Positions 17,538 to 29,375 of a DNA stretch of 35,816 nt are shown piece by piece. The translations under genes and the position numbers were made by a program. A model generated the notes under the pieces. The model saw nothing but the letters and a program-made list of their open reading frames with translations, did no database searches and had not been told where the DNA came from. The DNA lies in contig JBOIEQ010000029.1 of NCBI GenBank assembly GCA_050741255.1, forward strand, positions 1-35,816, read 5' to 3'. The stretch is from CAZXNF01 sp050741255. Lineage in GTDB: Bacteria > Pseudomonadota > Gammaproteobacteria > Burkholderiales > SG8-41. Every line of letters begins with the position of its first letter. Position 1 is the first letter of the stretch.

Positions 17538-18433
17538 AAAAATTCCTCCAGGATCGCCGCCAGCCGCGCCGGCTGGTCGTGGTGGAGCATGTGGCCGCAG
17601 TCCTCGAGCGTGAACTCGCGGAAATCGCGGAACGCGGCCTTGCGCTCCGCCAGTTGCGCCGGCGTGTCGGTGGTCCAGCCGCGGGCTTTGGACTGCGCGC
17701 CGGCCACCCACAGCGTGGGGCCCGCGTAACACTGCCAGCAGGCGAGCACTTCCTCCACGCGGTTGAGCACCGGGTTCACCATTTTGTGACGCGGGTCGCT
17801 GGCGAGCACCACGCGGCCGGGCGCTTCCTCGCGCGCCCAGTGCTGGGCAAGGAAGCACGCCTTGTCGTCCGGCAGGCGGGGATTGTTCTTGCGCAGGCGC
17901 GCGGCCACCGCCTCGAACGACGGGTACGGGCCGAAGGCCGGCGGAGCCGCTTTCTCGTCCAGCCATTGCGCGTAGCGCGCCGGCGCCTCGTCCGCCCGGG
18001 TGCGGGTCGCGCCGAAGCCTTCCAGCGATGCCAGCCGGCGCACGCGCTGCGGGCGGATGCCGGCGTAGTTGCAGGCGACGTTGCCGCCCATGCTGTGGCC
18101 GACGAGATCGACCGCCGCGCCCGGCGCGTAGCGGTCGAGCAAGGCGTCCAGGTCCGCGTAGTAGTCGGGGAACCAGTAGCCGCCGGGCGCCCATCCCGTC
18201 AAGCCGAAGCCGCGCCAATCCGGCGCGATCACGTGCCGCTCGCGCGCGAAGGCATCCACCAGAAACTGGAAGGACGCCGACACGTCCATCCAGCCGTGCA
18301 GCAGGAAGAGCGCGGGCGCGCCCGGCTCGCCCCACTCGCGCACGTGATAGCGCATGCCGTTCAGTTCGTGAAACGCGGAGCGGCTGGCGCGACGGGGCGG
18401 ATAGGCGGCGGAGGCGACGGAAGCGTTGCTCAT
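17522..18433 (-). CDS. Alpha/beta hydrolase
   Basis: The 303-residue protein has a classical alpha/beta hydrolase core. LFLLHGWMD (oxyanion region, about 43-51) and DWRGFGLTGW are followed by the nucleophile elbow GHSMGG (Ser at about 115) and a catalytic His in DCGHMLHHDQP near the C-terminus. HGW with DWRGFG is like epoxide-hydrolase/dehalogenase or MhpC-type enzymes, but the substrate is unknown. The start is ATG 18433; upstream sequence in the same frame is opposite to the TraB/GumN gene and is not coding. Its TGA overlaps the beginning of the DUF924 frame. The gene is divergent from the TraB/GumN gene, with 63 bases between the starts. Confidence 0.9.
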   Translation of the reverse strand: MSNASVASAAYPPRRASRSAFHELNGMRYHVREWGEPGAPALFLLHGWMDVSASFQFLVDAFARERHVIAPDWRGFGLTGWAPGGYWFPDYYADLDALLDRYAPGAAVDLVGHSMGGNVACNYAGIRPQRVRRLASLEGFGATRTRADEAPARYAQWLDEKAAPPAFGPYPSFEAVAARLRKNNPRLPDDKACFLAQHWAREEAPGRVVLASDPRHKMVNPVLNRVEEVLACWQCYAGPTLWVAGAQSKARGWTTDTPAQLAERKAAFRDFREFTLEDCGHMLHHDQPARLAAILEEFFCVPG

Positions 18434-18496
18434 TTGAAACGCGCGGACCGATGCCGGCGACGTGCGGCCGTTACGGCATCCGGGATTTGCGGGACA

Positions 18497-19402
18497 ATGC
18501 GCCGCATTATGCCTGTCCGCCGCGCATTCATCGTGATCCGCCTCGCCGTCGTCGCTCTGTGCATGCTTGGCGCGAGCGCCGCGCAGGCACAGTCCCCTTA
18601 CGACAGCGGACTGTTGTGGCGGGCGGAGCGGCCCGGCGTCGCGGCCAGCCATCTGTTCGGCACCATGCATGTCGACGATCCACGCATCGTCGCGCTGCCG
18701 CCTCCGGTGCGCGCGAGTTTCGACCAGGCGCGCAGCTTCACGATGGAAGTCTCGCTCGCCGCACCCAACCTGCTGGCCCTGGCCGGCCGCATGCTCTACA
18801 CCGACGGCCGCACGCTCGAAGCCGCCGCCGGGCCGGAGTTGTATCGCAAGCTCGTGCCGGTGCTGGAGGCGCGCGGCATGCCGGAGCCGGTGGCGCGGAG
18901 TTTTCGCCCGTGGGCGGCGATGATGATTCTCGCCATGCCGCAGCAGAATTCCACCGAGGTGCTGGATTTCATGCTCTACCGGCAGGCCCGCGCGCGGGGC
19001 TTGCCGGTGTTCGAACTGGAAACGGTGGACGACCAGATCGGCGCCTTCGAGGGCATGCCGGAGGCGAACCAGGTGCTGATGCTGAAACACACCGTGGAAA
19101 CGCTCGATACGCTGCCGCGCCAGACCGAGCGGCTGATCCAGGCCTACCTCGCGCGCGACCTCGCGGCGATGTGGCGGGTGAGCGAGGAGAGCACGCGCAA
19201 CCGTCCCGACCTGAAGGCAACCAACGCACTGTTCGAGCGCCTGCTGCTGACGGACCGCAACCGGCACATGGCCGAGCGCATGCAGCCGCAACTGCAGACG
19301 GGCGGCGCGTTCGTCGCGGTCGGCGCGCTGCACCTCTACGGCGAGCAGGGCGTGCTGCGGCTGCTGGAGGGGCGGGGGTGGAAACTTACCCGCGTGTACT
19401 AG
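18497..19402 (+). CDS. TraB/GumN family protein (Tiki-like putative metalloprotease fold), secreted
   Basis: The product of about 301 residues has an N-terminal signal peptide ending ASAAQAQS. The family's two signature motifs are GTMHVDDPR (about 55-63) and GALHLYGEQGVLRLLEGRGW near the C-terminus, the GxxH...GxxH pair shared with Tiki-type proteases and GumN. It should act in the periplasm or outside; the substrate is unknown. Two ATGs are possible, 18497 and 18509, and neither has a clear ribosome-binding site. A strong hairpin follows 16 bases after the stop and is shared with the convergent gene. Confidence 0.88.
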   Translation: MRRIMPVRRAFIVIRLAVVALCMLGASAAQAQSPYDSGLLWRAERPGVAASHLFGTMHVDDPRIVALPPPVRASFDQARSFTMEVSLAAPNLLALAGRMLYTDGRTLEAAAGPELYRKLVPVLEARGMPEPVARSFRPWAAMMILAMPQQNSTEVLDFMLYRQARARGLPVFELETVDDQIGAFEGMPEANQVLMLKHTVETLDTLPRQTERLIQAYLARDLAAMWRVSEESTRNRPDLKATNALFERLLLTDRNRHMAERMQPQLQTGGAFVAVGALHLYGEQGVLRLLEGRGWKLTRVY

Positions 19403-19418
19403 AACAAAGAAACGAAAA

Positions 19419-19449
19419 AAGGCCCCGCCGGTCATCCCGGCGGGGCCTT
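19419..19449 (-). terminator. Strong intrinsic terminator between convergent genes
   Basis: A perfect 13-bp stem, AAGGCCCCGCCGG with its complement CCGGCGGGGCCTT (arms 19419-19431 and 19437-19449), has a five-base loop. On the minus strand it is followed by a run of T residues, so it is a classical terminator for the 142-aa secreted protein gene that ends at 19475. On the plus strand it lies 16 bases past the TraB/GumN stop but lacks a good T-run. Confidence 0.9.
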
Positions 19450-19474
19450 CGGTCCTGCATGGTGGCGGCAGTGC

Positions 19475-19903
19475 TTACGACTTCCAGGCAAACACGATGC
19501 GGTCGGGGCGCTTGCCGTCGAGCGTGACGAACTGGGTCTTCACGCTGTTGCCGCGTTCGGCGCTGACGGCGTAACGGCCCGCGGGCAGTTTCGCCAGCAG
19601 CAGCGGACCCGCGCCGGTGGCGCTGAGGACGGTCTTGTCCGCGCTGTCGCGGACGCTGACGCGCACGTCGCCGACGGCGGAGTTGCCGGACGTGTTTTCA
19701 CGCACGAACTGCAGGGTGAGCGGATAACGGTCGGCTTCCTGCTCCATGGCCTGCGCCTGCGCTTCGCGCATGCCACCGGTCATGAACGAAACCGCGCCTT
19801 GCTGCTGCACGGCGGGCAGGGTCGCGGCATCGGCCGCGAACGCGGGCGCTGCCGCGAGCGCGCCGGTGACGAGTGCTGCGGAAACGATCAGGGATGCTTT
19901 CAT
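19475..19903 (-). CDS. Small secreted protein, carboxypeptidase-regulatory-like (transthyretin-type beta fold)
   Basis: The 142-residue precursor has a clear signal peptide (MKASLIVSAALVTGALAAAP, cleavage after AFA near residue 24). The mature part contains YPLTLQFV and GDVRVSVRDSADKTVLSATG, then GPLLLAKLPAGRYAVSAERG. The last is the pattern of carboxypeptidase regulatory-like domains in which a ligand-free beta sandwich ends with LPxGxYxVxA. The role is unknown; it may be an envelope stress or binding protein. GGAGGAG lies a few bases before ATG 19903, so I prefer it to the ATG at 19915. It ends in front of a strong terminator and is probably a single-gene transcript. Confidence 0.85.
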   Translation of the reverse strand: MKASLIVSAALVTGALAAAPAFAADAATLPAVQQQGAVSFMTGGMREAQAQAMEQEADRYPLTLQFVRENTSGNSAVGDVRVSVRDSADKTVLSATGAGPLLLAKLPAGRYAVSAERGNSVKTQFVTLDGKRPDRIVFAWKS

Positions 19904-20044
19904 GGGCTCCTCCATCGATGGGTGGACAACGCGCCGCGGCGGGCTGCCACGACACGCGCGATTCTGGAGGGGACGGCTTAAGCCGGACTTAACGCGAAAA
20001 ACGAGAAAGTGGGAATGCCGGCGTCCGGTGCCGGCCCGCCGGGA

Positions 20045-20560
20045 CTAGCGCAGCCGGTTGCGTTGCGAAATCGCGGCCTGCAGTTCGCGCTGGGCGTTTT
20101 CCACCGCGCTCTGCAACTGGTTCTGCCGGTCCCAGTATTCTTCCCGCAGGCGGGAAAAACCCGACACCGTGCCGATGCGCTCGCCGGGCAGCGGTTCCTT
20201 GCCGGCGACCTGTGCGGCCTTAGCCGCGTTCAGCGCGGCGTGGGCGGTCCGGATCTGCTGGTTGGCGTCGGCCAGCCCCTGCGCGCGCGCGCTGGCGTCG
20301 ACCTGGAGTTGCTGCCGTGCTTCATTGCGCTGCTGCTGGGTGCTTTCCGGCACGCCGCTGCTGATCGGGCCGGTCGGCACGGTGATCGTGTCCACGTAGC
20401 GGGCGTTGGTGGGCGGTCTGTCGCTAAACGTGACCCGTCCGTTCTTGTCGATCGACCGGTAGAAGCGCACGTCCTGGGCGCCGGCCGGTGCGACGACGCA
20501 GGCGAGGAGCAGGCCGGCCAGCGGTGGCAGCCACCGGTGTTGCGTGCAGCGTGATTCCAT
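20045..20560 (-). CDS. DUF4124 domain-containing periplasmic protein
   Basis: The 171-residue precursor has a signal peptide (cleavage near VVAPAGAQ, residue 29) followed by the DUF4124 motif FYRSIDKNGRVTFSDRPP (about 32-49), common in gammaproteobacterial and betaproteobacterial secreted proteins of unknown role. The second half is a long coiled-coil-like stretch rich in Gln, Ala and Arg with EPLPGERIGT, then SRLREEYWDRQNQLQ. The C-terminal half is clearly related to the upstream neighbour, which starts 572 bases away and ends 8 bases before this ATG; the two form a paralogous pair and probably an operon. Confidence 0.85.
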   Translation of the reverse strand: MESRCTQHRWLPPLAGLLLACVVAPAGAQDVRFYRSIDKNGRVTFSDRPPTNARYVDTITVPTGPISSGVPESTQQQRNEARQQLQVDASARAQGLADANQQIRTAHAALNAAKAAQVAGKEPLPGERIGTVSGFSRLREEYWDRQNQLQSAVENAQRELQAAISQRNRLR

Positions 20561-20568
20561 AACAGGCT

Positions 20569-21132
20569 CTAGCGCAGCTTGTTCAGCCGCTGCAGCGCGT
20601 TGTCGTATTGGCCCTGCGCCCGCTCGATGTCGGCTTGCAGGCGGCGCTGGCGTTCCTGGTAGGCCTCGGTCAGGCGGCTGCTGCCGCCGGCCGTGCCGAT
20701 GCGCTCGCCGGGCAGCGGTTCGACGCCCTCGCGGGCAGCCTGCTGGGCCTGGGTGAGCGTCTGCTGCCAGTGCTGGGCGTCGGAATCGGCGGTGGCAATC
20801 TGCTGCGCCCGCGTGGGCGTGTCCTTGGCGGCGGGAGGCGGGCCGCTGCTCTCTTCCACGCGCGAGCCCCGGTTGCCCTGACCGCTGGACATCGGCTTCG
20901 TGTTGACCTGCATCGGTTCGCTCTTGGCGGCGCCGGGGGCGGGTTTTTCGCCGTAGACGACCTTGCCGTCGGGCATCGTTGATTTATAGGTGGTCTGCGC
21001 CTGGGCGCCGGCCATGACCAGCGCGAGGCCGGTGGCGAGGACCCAACGGGACGCGCTGAGGGTGGAAGCGGCGGAAACGGCGGAAACGGCGGAAACGGCG
21101 GAAACCGGGCGGTGGGTGAGCAGTGGTTTCAT
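20569..21132 (-). CDS. DUF4124 domain-containing secreted protein with repeat-bearing leader
   Basis: The 187-residue precursor is the first gene of a paralogous pair. Its N-terminus carries a VSA tandem repeat (residues about 10-22) encoded by four perfect 9-bp repeats, followed by a hydrophobic signal core and QAQ. A degenerate DUF4124 motif TYKSTMPDGKVVYGEKPAPG follows (about 47-66). The C-terminal half has a Gln/Ala-rich coiled-coil region and the block EPLPGERIGT, SRLTEAYQERQRRLQ, nearly the same as in the downstream gene. GAGG lies a few bases before ATG 21132. Changes in repeat number would keep the frame and only alter the leader length. Confidence 0.84.
   Translation of the reverse strand: MKPLLTHRPVSAVSAVSAVSAASTLSASRWVLATGLALVMAGAQAQTTYKSTMPDGKVVYGEKPAPGAAKSEPMQVNTKPMSSGQGNRGSRVEESSGPPPAAKDTPTRAQQIATADSDAQHWQQTLTQAQQAAREGVEPLPGERIGTAGGSSRLTEAYQERQRRLQADIERAQGQYDNALQRLNKLR
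21070..21105. repeat. 9-bp tandem repeat, four perfect copies, in a signal-peptide-coding region
   Basis: Four identical copies of GGCGGAAAC lie head to tail, preceded by one degenerate copy (21061-21069). On the coding (minus) strand each encodes Val-Ser-Ala. Slippage would add or delete three residues without a frameshift. Confidence 0.9.
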
Positions 21133-21268
21133 GGCAACCTCGCAAAAAAGATCGAGTGCGCCTGATTGTAACGGCTGACGGAACAGGGGGTTGACCCGCC
21201 GTGCCCGGCCGCGGGCCCGACCGTGAACGATTGCCTGCGGCGGACCGGCGGGGCGCTGCGGCACGCCG

Positions 21269-21274
21269 TAAAAT
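21269..21274 (+). promoter_or_regulatory. Possible -10 box directly before dnaE
   Basis: TAAAAT ends six bases before the dnaE ATG. If used, transcription would start at or very near the ATG, giving a leaderless mRNA. No matching -35 box is visible, and no ribosome-binding site precedes the ATG. Confidence 0.3.
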
Positions 21275-21280
21275 GCCCGG

Positions 21281-24767
<3,487 letters not shown>

Positions 24768-24790
<23 letters not shown>

Positions 24791-25490
24791 CCGGCACGCG
24801 ATCATCTTGGTGGCGTTGGCGCTCGCCTCCGCATCAGCACGCGCCGACGAAGCCACCTGGAAAGTGCTGATCGACCAGGCCGGCAAGCACCAGAGCGTCG
24901 AGAACTTCGGCCAGGCGGAAAAATTCGCGCGCGAGGCGGTGGTCGAAGCCGAGCGGTCCTTCGGCGAGAACGATGCGCGCACGGCGGACAGCCTCGACGC
25001 GCTCGCGCGCATCCTGGTGTTCTCGGGCAAGCCGATCGAGGCGGAGATCCAGTGGCGGCGCGTGCTGCGCATCCGCGCGGCAGTCCTCGGCCCCGAAGCG
25101 AGGACGCTGGCAATCACCTACCTCAACATCGCGAGCGCACTGATCCGCTCGAACCAGATCACCGAGGCGGAGGCCGAGGCGATGTTCGCGCGCGCGGCGC
25201 GGATCATCGAGAAGACCGACGGACGGGATTCGGGTCTCTATGCGGCCGCGCTGTTCCAGTTGGGGGCGGCCCGGGTGATCGTCGGCCAGTACGCCGCCGC
25301 GGAGGAGGCGCTGAAACAGGCGCTCGTGATCCGGGAGAAGGTCGACGGCCCGAATTCGCTGGAGGTCAGCCGCACGCTGAACAACCTGGCGCTCGCGGCG
25401 GACGCGCAGGGCAAACAGGAGGAAGCGAAAGCCTGGCGCCAGCGCTCGCTCGACATCCTGCAGGCCGCGCCGATGCAGATGAAGAAGTAG
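24768..25490 (+). CDS. Secreted tetratricopeptide-repeat protein
   Basis: The 240-residue product has a probable signal peptide (MSRWCISNRHAIILVALALA, cleavage near ARADE, residue 26) and then at least four TPR-like helical pairs. Clear examples are NFGQAEKFAREAVVEAERSF, GKPIEAEIQWRRVLRIRAAV and GQYAAAEEALKQALVIREKV, with the kinesin-light-chain type spacing and a final GKQEEAKAWRQRSLDIL. It should be a periplasmic scaffold or a binding protein. The ATG overlaps dnaE by 23 bases and its ribosome-binding site is weak, so a later start cannot be excluded. It is the last gene before the composition shift at about 25.5 kb. Confidence 0.85.
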
Positions 25491-25498
25491 CGGTCGCG

Positions 25499-25612
25499 CT
25501 AGCCATTTAACCGTTCGGATGTGCTTTTTCGTTCGCCCGTTCGAAATGCCCACACGATAAGTCCTATCGTAAAGACAAAATTCAACACGGCTATACCCAA
25601 TATAACTTCCAT
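25499..25612 (-). CDS. Small ORF, 37 aa, single transmembrane segment
   Basis: I recognise no family. The frame from ATG 25612 to TAG 25501-25499 encodes MEVILGIAVLNFVFTIGLIV, a near-continuous hydrophobic helix, followed by WAFRTGERKSTSERLNG, a positively charged tail. That is the layout of a small inner-membrane protein with the C-terminus inside. GGAG lies eight bases upstream. Only about 16 of 37 codons end in G or C, unlike the genes to its left but nearer to the low-GC genes on its right. It begins 151 bases beyond the end of the Bug receptor gene and could be the last gene of that leftward cluster. The 151 bases between them hold no other ORF I can support. Confidence 0.5.
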   Translation of the reverse strand: MEVILGIAVLNFVFTIGLIVWAFRTGERKSTSERLNG

Positions 25613-25763
25613 TTATGCTGCTCCGCGGCGTTTGAAATCACGCACAGCCTGGATCCGCTGCAAGGAAATTGCGCTGAAAGAACGTGCGACACCACGGTTT
25701 TCGGCTGTCGATCGCCGGTATGGTACGAGGGGCGGTTGGCCTGGTGGGTTTCATTGCGCCCAG

Positions 25764-26750
25764 TTACTGCTTCGGGATATTCGAATCTTTCGCGACGCGG
25801 GCCCATTTCTTCGTTTCGTCCTGAATGAACGCTGCAAACTGCTCGGGTGTCGTTGGCGATGTCTCGATCGAATTGGCCGTCAGGCGCGTCTGCACGTCCG
25901 GCAGGCTCAGGGCCCTGACCAGTGTGGCGTTCAGCTTGGCAATGATCGGTTTTGGCACCGCCGCCTGCGTGCAAACGCCGATCCACACGGTGACATTGAA
26001 GCCCGGAAATCCGGACTCGGCGACGGTAGGCACGTCGGGCAGCTCCGGGCTGCGCTTGAGCGTGCTGACGGCCAGCGGGCGCACCTTCCCGCCTTTGATC
26101 GCGCCCAGCAGCTCGGGTTGATTGCCGAAAGCGCCGATGACCTCTCCGCCCATTACCGCAGCAAGCGCAGGGGCGCCGCCTTTGTACGGTACGTGTGCCA
26201 GGTCGATCCCGGTGGTCAGCTTGAATAACTCCATGCTCATATGGGTGGATACACCAACGCCCGGGGAGGAGTAGTTGTACTTGCCGGGGCTCGCTTTTAC
26301 ATATGCGACAAACTCTCCGAGGGATCGCACCGGCACCGAGGGACTCACCACCAGCACGTTGGGCGTGTTGCCGATCACGGAGATCGGCGCAAAACTCCTG
26401 ATGTGATCGTAGGGAAGCCCGCTGTAGAGCGCCGGGGCAATGCCATGCGAGGCGATCGAGCAGGTAAACAGGGAATAGCCGTCAGGCAAGGCGGCCGCGG
26501 CGATACCCGCACCAAGAGTGGTGCCGCCGCCCGGGCGATTGTCGACCACGATAGGCTGTCCGAGAATCTCACCCCATGCCGTGGCAACGACGCGGCTCGC
26601 AATGTCGAGGCCGCCGCCAGGCGGGGCCGGCACGATCTGGCGTACGGGCCGACTCGGATAGTTTTTCGCAGAATCGTTCGATGGTGTCTGTGCCTGCACT
26701 GCGCCTGCGAACGTCAGCGCCAGAGCGGTGGCGAAAAGCCTGGGTTTCAT
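25764..26750 (-). CDS. Bug/TctC-family tripartite tricarboxylate-type periplasmic receptor
   Basis: The 328-residue precursor has a signal peptide (MKPRLFATALALTFAGAVQA) and then the Bug signatures YPSRPVRQIVPAPPGGGLD (about 29-47), VVDNRPGGGTTLGA (about 66-79), HVPYKGGAPALAAVMGGEV and LPDVPTVAESGFPGF. It should bind a small acid in the periplasm. AGGAGA lies eight bases before ATG 26750, so the longer frame to 26798 is not used. It is the last recognised gene of the leftward catabolic set, 51 bases after the TetR gene, and may deliver the pathway substrate; no membrane component is nearby. Confidence 0.93.
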   Translation of the reverse strand: MKPRLFATALALTFAGAVQAQTPSNDSAKNYPSRPVRQIVPAPPGGGLDIASRVVATAWGEILGQPIVVDNRPGGGTTLGAGIAAAALPDGYSLFTCSIASHGIAPALYSGLPYDHIRSFAPISVIGNTPNVLVVSPSVPVRSLGEFVAYVKASPGKYNYSSPGVGVSTHMSMELFKLTTGIDLAHVPYKGGAPALAAVMGGEVIGAFGNQPELLGAIKGGKVRPLAVSTLKRSPELPDVPTVAESGFPGFNVTVWIGVCTQAAVPKPIIAKLNATLVRALSLPDVQTRLTANSIETSPTTPEQFAAFIQDETKKWARVAKDSNIPKQ

Positions 26751-26801
26751 GGGGTTGATCTCCTGTGATTGTTGCGGCGAATCGGTCGGCGCGGCCATGT
26801 T

Positions 26802-27485
26802 CTAGACACCGACGACGGTAATCAGCCGCGACCGCGTTGTGGCAATAAACTCATCCACGATCTGATTTTGTTTCTGCTTTGGCTGTGCCATGGCGAACTC
26901 GTACGTCGGTACGGTCAACGCCATCGTCAGCATGACTGTCAAGCGGATGGCATCGTGGTCCGCGTTCGGCGCCAGCGTCCTGAGCTTCGCGCACACCAAG
27001 TCCACTCTTTGCGCGTTGTATTCCTCATTGATCCTTCGCGTAGACGCCAGTGAGCGCGTATGGACCCACAGCCCGCGCGCAATGGGCGTCTTGCAGTACC
27101 GGCTCCATCCAAGGCCCTTGCTGGCAACATACGCCTCGATCACCGCCTGGGCCGTTTGCGCTTCCGCGATCATCGCGTTGACCTTGGCGCCGTGTCTGGC
27201 CACATGCCGCCACAGCACCATCGCGAGGATTTCCTCGATCGATTTGAAGTAGTGGTAGATCGAGGTGTGCGTGATGCCCGCGCGCGCGGCGATATCGACG
27301 ATGCTCAGGCTGCCGTTGCCGCTCGCCACGATGGCCTCTTCAGTCGCCGCCAGGATTGCGTCGATCCGGTCCTGCGCGCGCTGCTGTACAGCCGTGCGTC
27401 TGGGCTCCGGAGAATCCAGGGCAACAGACCCCGTTGATGTTTTGCGCTTCTTGACGGCTTTGATTTCAGATCTTGTTGCAAGCAC
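26802..27485 (-). CDS. TetR/AcrR-family transcriptional regulator
   Basis: The 227-residue repressor-type protein has a basic, Ser/Thr-rich leader (1-30) and then the TetR N-terminal domain. The helix-turn-helix spans about 60-80 (LSIVDIAARAGITHTSIYHYF), ending in the typical YxYF. A helical ligand domain follows. The start is ambiguous: ATG 27491 directly abuts AAGGAG, leaving no spacing, while GTG 27485 is six bases from it and is preferred here. The gene overlaps the end of the acyl-CoA synthetase gene and lies within the cluster it probably controls. The palindrome at 33390-33404 is a good candidate operator. Confidence 0.92.
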   Translation of the reverse strand: MLATRSEIKAVKKRKTSTGSVALDSPEPRRTAVQQRAQDRIDAILAATEEAIVASGNGSLSIVDIAARAGITHTSIYHYFKSIEEILAMVLWRHVARHGAKVNAMIAEAQTAQAVIEAYVASKGLGWSRYCKTPIARGLWVHTRSLASTRRINEEYNAQRVDLVCAKLRTLAPNADHDAIRLTVMLTMALTVPTYEFAMAQPKQKQNQIVDEFIATTRSRLITVVGV

Positions 27486-29346
27486 GACCATCTCCTTCAG
27501 GCTGTTCCTGTTCGACCGTAATTTCGAAACGCGTGGCGTAGGCCCCCAGGGCCGAAGCCGCTGCCGCGCGCGCAACTTCAGCGGTGCGGCCCGGCGCCGG
27601 GCGTATGCTTACGCGCGCCATCGCGCCGCGCCGCGCATCGGCACCGACCGCGACCCGGGCCTGCGCAAGCTCGATGAGCTCCGCGAGCACCCTGGCGAAT
27701 TCGTTTTCGATTTCGCGCCACGCCAGGGCGGGTTTGAACGGCTTCCCAACGGGCGTGAGGGGGATTTGTTCGACAATGTGGATCGCCTTGGGCACGGCAG
27801 CCTTCTCGGCTATGTGCATGGCGGCATGTCGCATGAGTTCAGCGACGTCCACGGTATGCCCCGGGCGCAATTGGACGTAGGCCACCGGCACCTCGCCGGT
27901 ATGACGATCCGGCCGGCCGACGGCCGCGACTGCGGCGACCGCTGAGTGCCGGAGGAGGGGCTCCTCGATCAAGGCGGGATCGATGTTGTGACCGCCGCGT
28001 ATGATCAGATCCTTGGTGCGGCCGGCGAGCCAGAAGTAGCCGCGGGCATCGCGCCGGGCCAGATCGCCGGACTTGAGCCAGCCACCGGGCAGCATTGCAC
28101 CCTCGTTGTCCGCCTCGTCCAGGTAGCCCGGAAACACGTTGGGGCCGCGCACAACCAGATGCCCGACCACATCGTCGGGACAATCCCGCACCCAGCGGCC
28201 ATCGCCATCGAGTTCGACGATCTTCACGTCGACGCCGGGCAACGCCTGGCCGATCGAACCGATCGGACGATCGCCATCGACCGGATTGCGGGTGGTGCCG
28301 CCGACGGCCTCCGTCTGACCGTAGCCCTGGACCATGCGGACGCCGGTGGCTGACTCGAAACGATGGACCAGTTCGTTGGACAGGGGTGCCCCGCCACAGA
28401 CGCAGTAACGCAGCGAGCTGATGTTGCTGTCGCCGATCGGCACCTCGAGGAGGCTCGAGTAGATGGTCGGCATTGCAATGAAATACTGGATGCCGAAGCG
28501 CTCGACCAGCTTCCAGAAGTTGGCGTACGCACCCGGGGTACGGAAGCCTGCTGCGGTGTACATCAACACAGAGCCTCCAACCGAGAGGGGAAACAGGCCG
28601 GCCGAAACGCTTCCTGCGACGTGAAACAGCGGCAACCCGCAAAGGAATTTCCCGCCGCGCAGCTTCAGTCCCTTGAGCGCTTCGGCATACGACTGCACCA
28701 TCGCGATCTCGTTGCCGTGTGTGTGCGGCGCCATCTTGGGATGGCCGGTTGTGCCTCCGGTGTTGTAATAGGCAGCGACGTCCGTGGACTTGAATTGACG
28801 TCCGCCGAGCAGACGATCACCTGCCTCCCCGGCGAATGCGGCGTCGAAGTCCTCGACCACTGCGCCCCCAAGCTGCGCCGGGACCACGCCGGGCGCGGCC
28901 ACGCCGGTGAACTGCCCCGGATTGACGGTCAGGACATGGCGCAGCGACGGCAACGCCCTAGCGATCGATTCCACCTTCGCCCACAGCGCCGGGTCGGCGT
29001 CTGGCTGTGGCACCACCAGCACCTTGGTGCCGATGCGTTTCATGACGGCGGTGAGGTGGGCAACATCGAGCATCGGATTGACCGGATTGGCGATCGTCGC
29101 GGCCCCGGCGCCCAGAAACGCCACATGCCACTGCGGCACTATCGGCAGCATGATCGTCACCGCGTCGCCAGCCCCCACCCGCCGCGCATGCAACCAGTTG
29201 GCGAAGCGCGTGACTTTCTCGAGCAACTGGCCATAGCTCCAGGCCGTCACCGGTGCCAGAAGGCTTGCTTCCGGAAGGAATTGCAACGCGACCTGATCGT
29301 GAACGCGATCGGCGGTGGCGCGGAGTAGCTCGTAGGTGCTGTTCAT
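27466..29346 (-). CDS. Acyl-CoA synthetase (AMP-binding, ANL superfamily)
   Basis: The 626-residue enzyme should activate a carboxylic acid to its CoA thioester through an acyl-adenylate. The phosphate-binding loop is YNTGGTTGHPK (194-204), a variant of the usual TSGTTG. GYGQTEA is at 341-347, GRTKDLIIRGGHNIDP at 442-457 and the catalytic lysine is K535 in PLTPVGKPFKP. About 85 extra residues follow the normal end and form a small mixed domain (VSIRPAPGRTAEVARAAAA and onward). The same extended architecture occurs in a long acyl-CoA synthetase subfamily of unknown substrate. It lies between the Rid gene (29 bases) and the TetR gene (overlap), in the middle of the cluster. Confidence 0.94.
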   Translation of the reverse strand: MNSTYELLRATADRVHDQVALQFLPEASLLAPVTAWSYGQLLEKVTRFANWLHARRVGAGDAVTIMLPIVPQWHVAFLGAGAATIANPVNPMLDVAHLTAVMKRIGTKVLVVPQPDADPALWAKVESIARALPSLRHVLTVNPGQFTGVAAPGVVPAQLGGAVVEDFDAAFAGEAGDRLLGGRQFKSTDVAAYYNTGGTTGHPKMAPHTHGNEIAMVQSYAEALKGLKLRGGKFLCGLPLFHVAGSVSAGLFPLSVGGSVLMYTAAGFRTPGAYANFWKLVERFGIQYFIAMPTIYSSLLEVPIGDSNISSLRYCVCGGAPLSNELVHRFESATGVRMVQGYGQTEAVGGTTRNPVDGDRPIGSIGQALPGVDVKIVELDGDGRWVRDCPDDVVGHLVVRGPNVFPGYLDEADNEGAMLPGGWLKSGDLARRDARGYFWLAGRTKDLIIRGGHNIDPALIEEPLLRHSAVAAVAAVGRPDRHTGEVPVAYVQLRPGHTVDVAELMRHAAMHIAEKAAVPKAIHIVEQIPLTPVGKPFKPALAWREIENEFARVLAELIELAQARVAVGADARRGAMARVSIRPAPGRTAEVARAAAASALGAYATRFEITVEQEQPEGDGRACNKI

Positions 29347-29375
29347 CGTCGAGCCGATGTTTTTTTGGGCGATGC

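Noticed and set aside
17579..18496. Upstream extension of the TraB/GumN frame
   Set aside because: It is opposite the alpha/beta hydrolase; the signal peptide begins at the ATG at 18497 or 18509, so the extension is a shadow.
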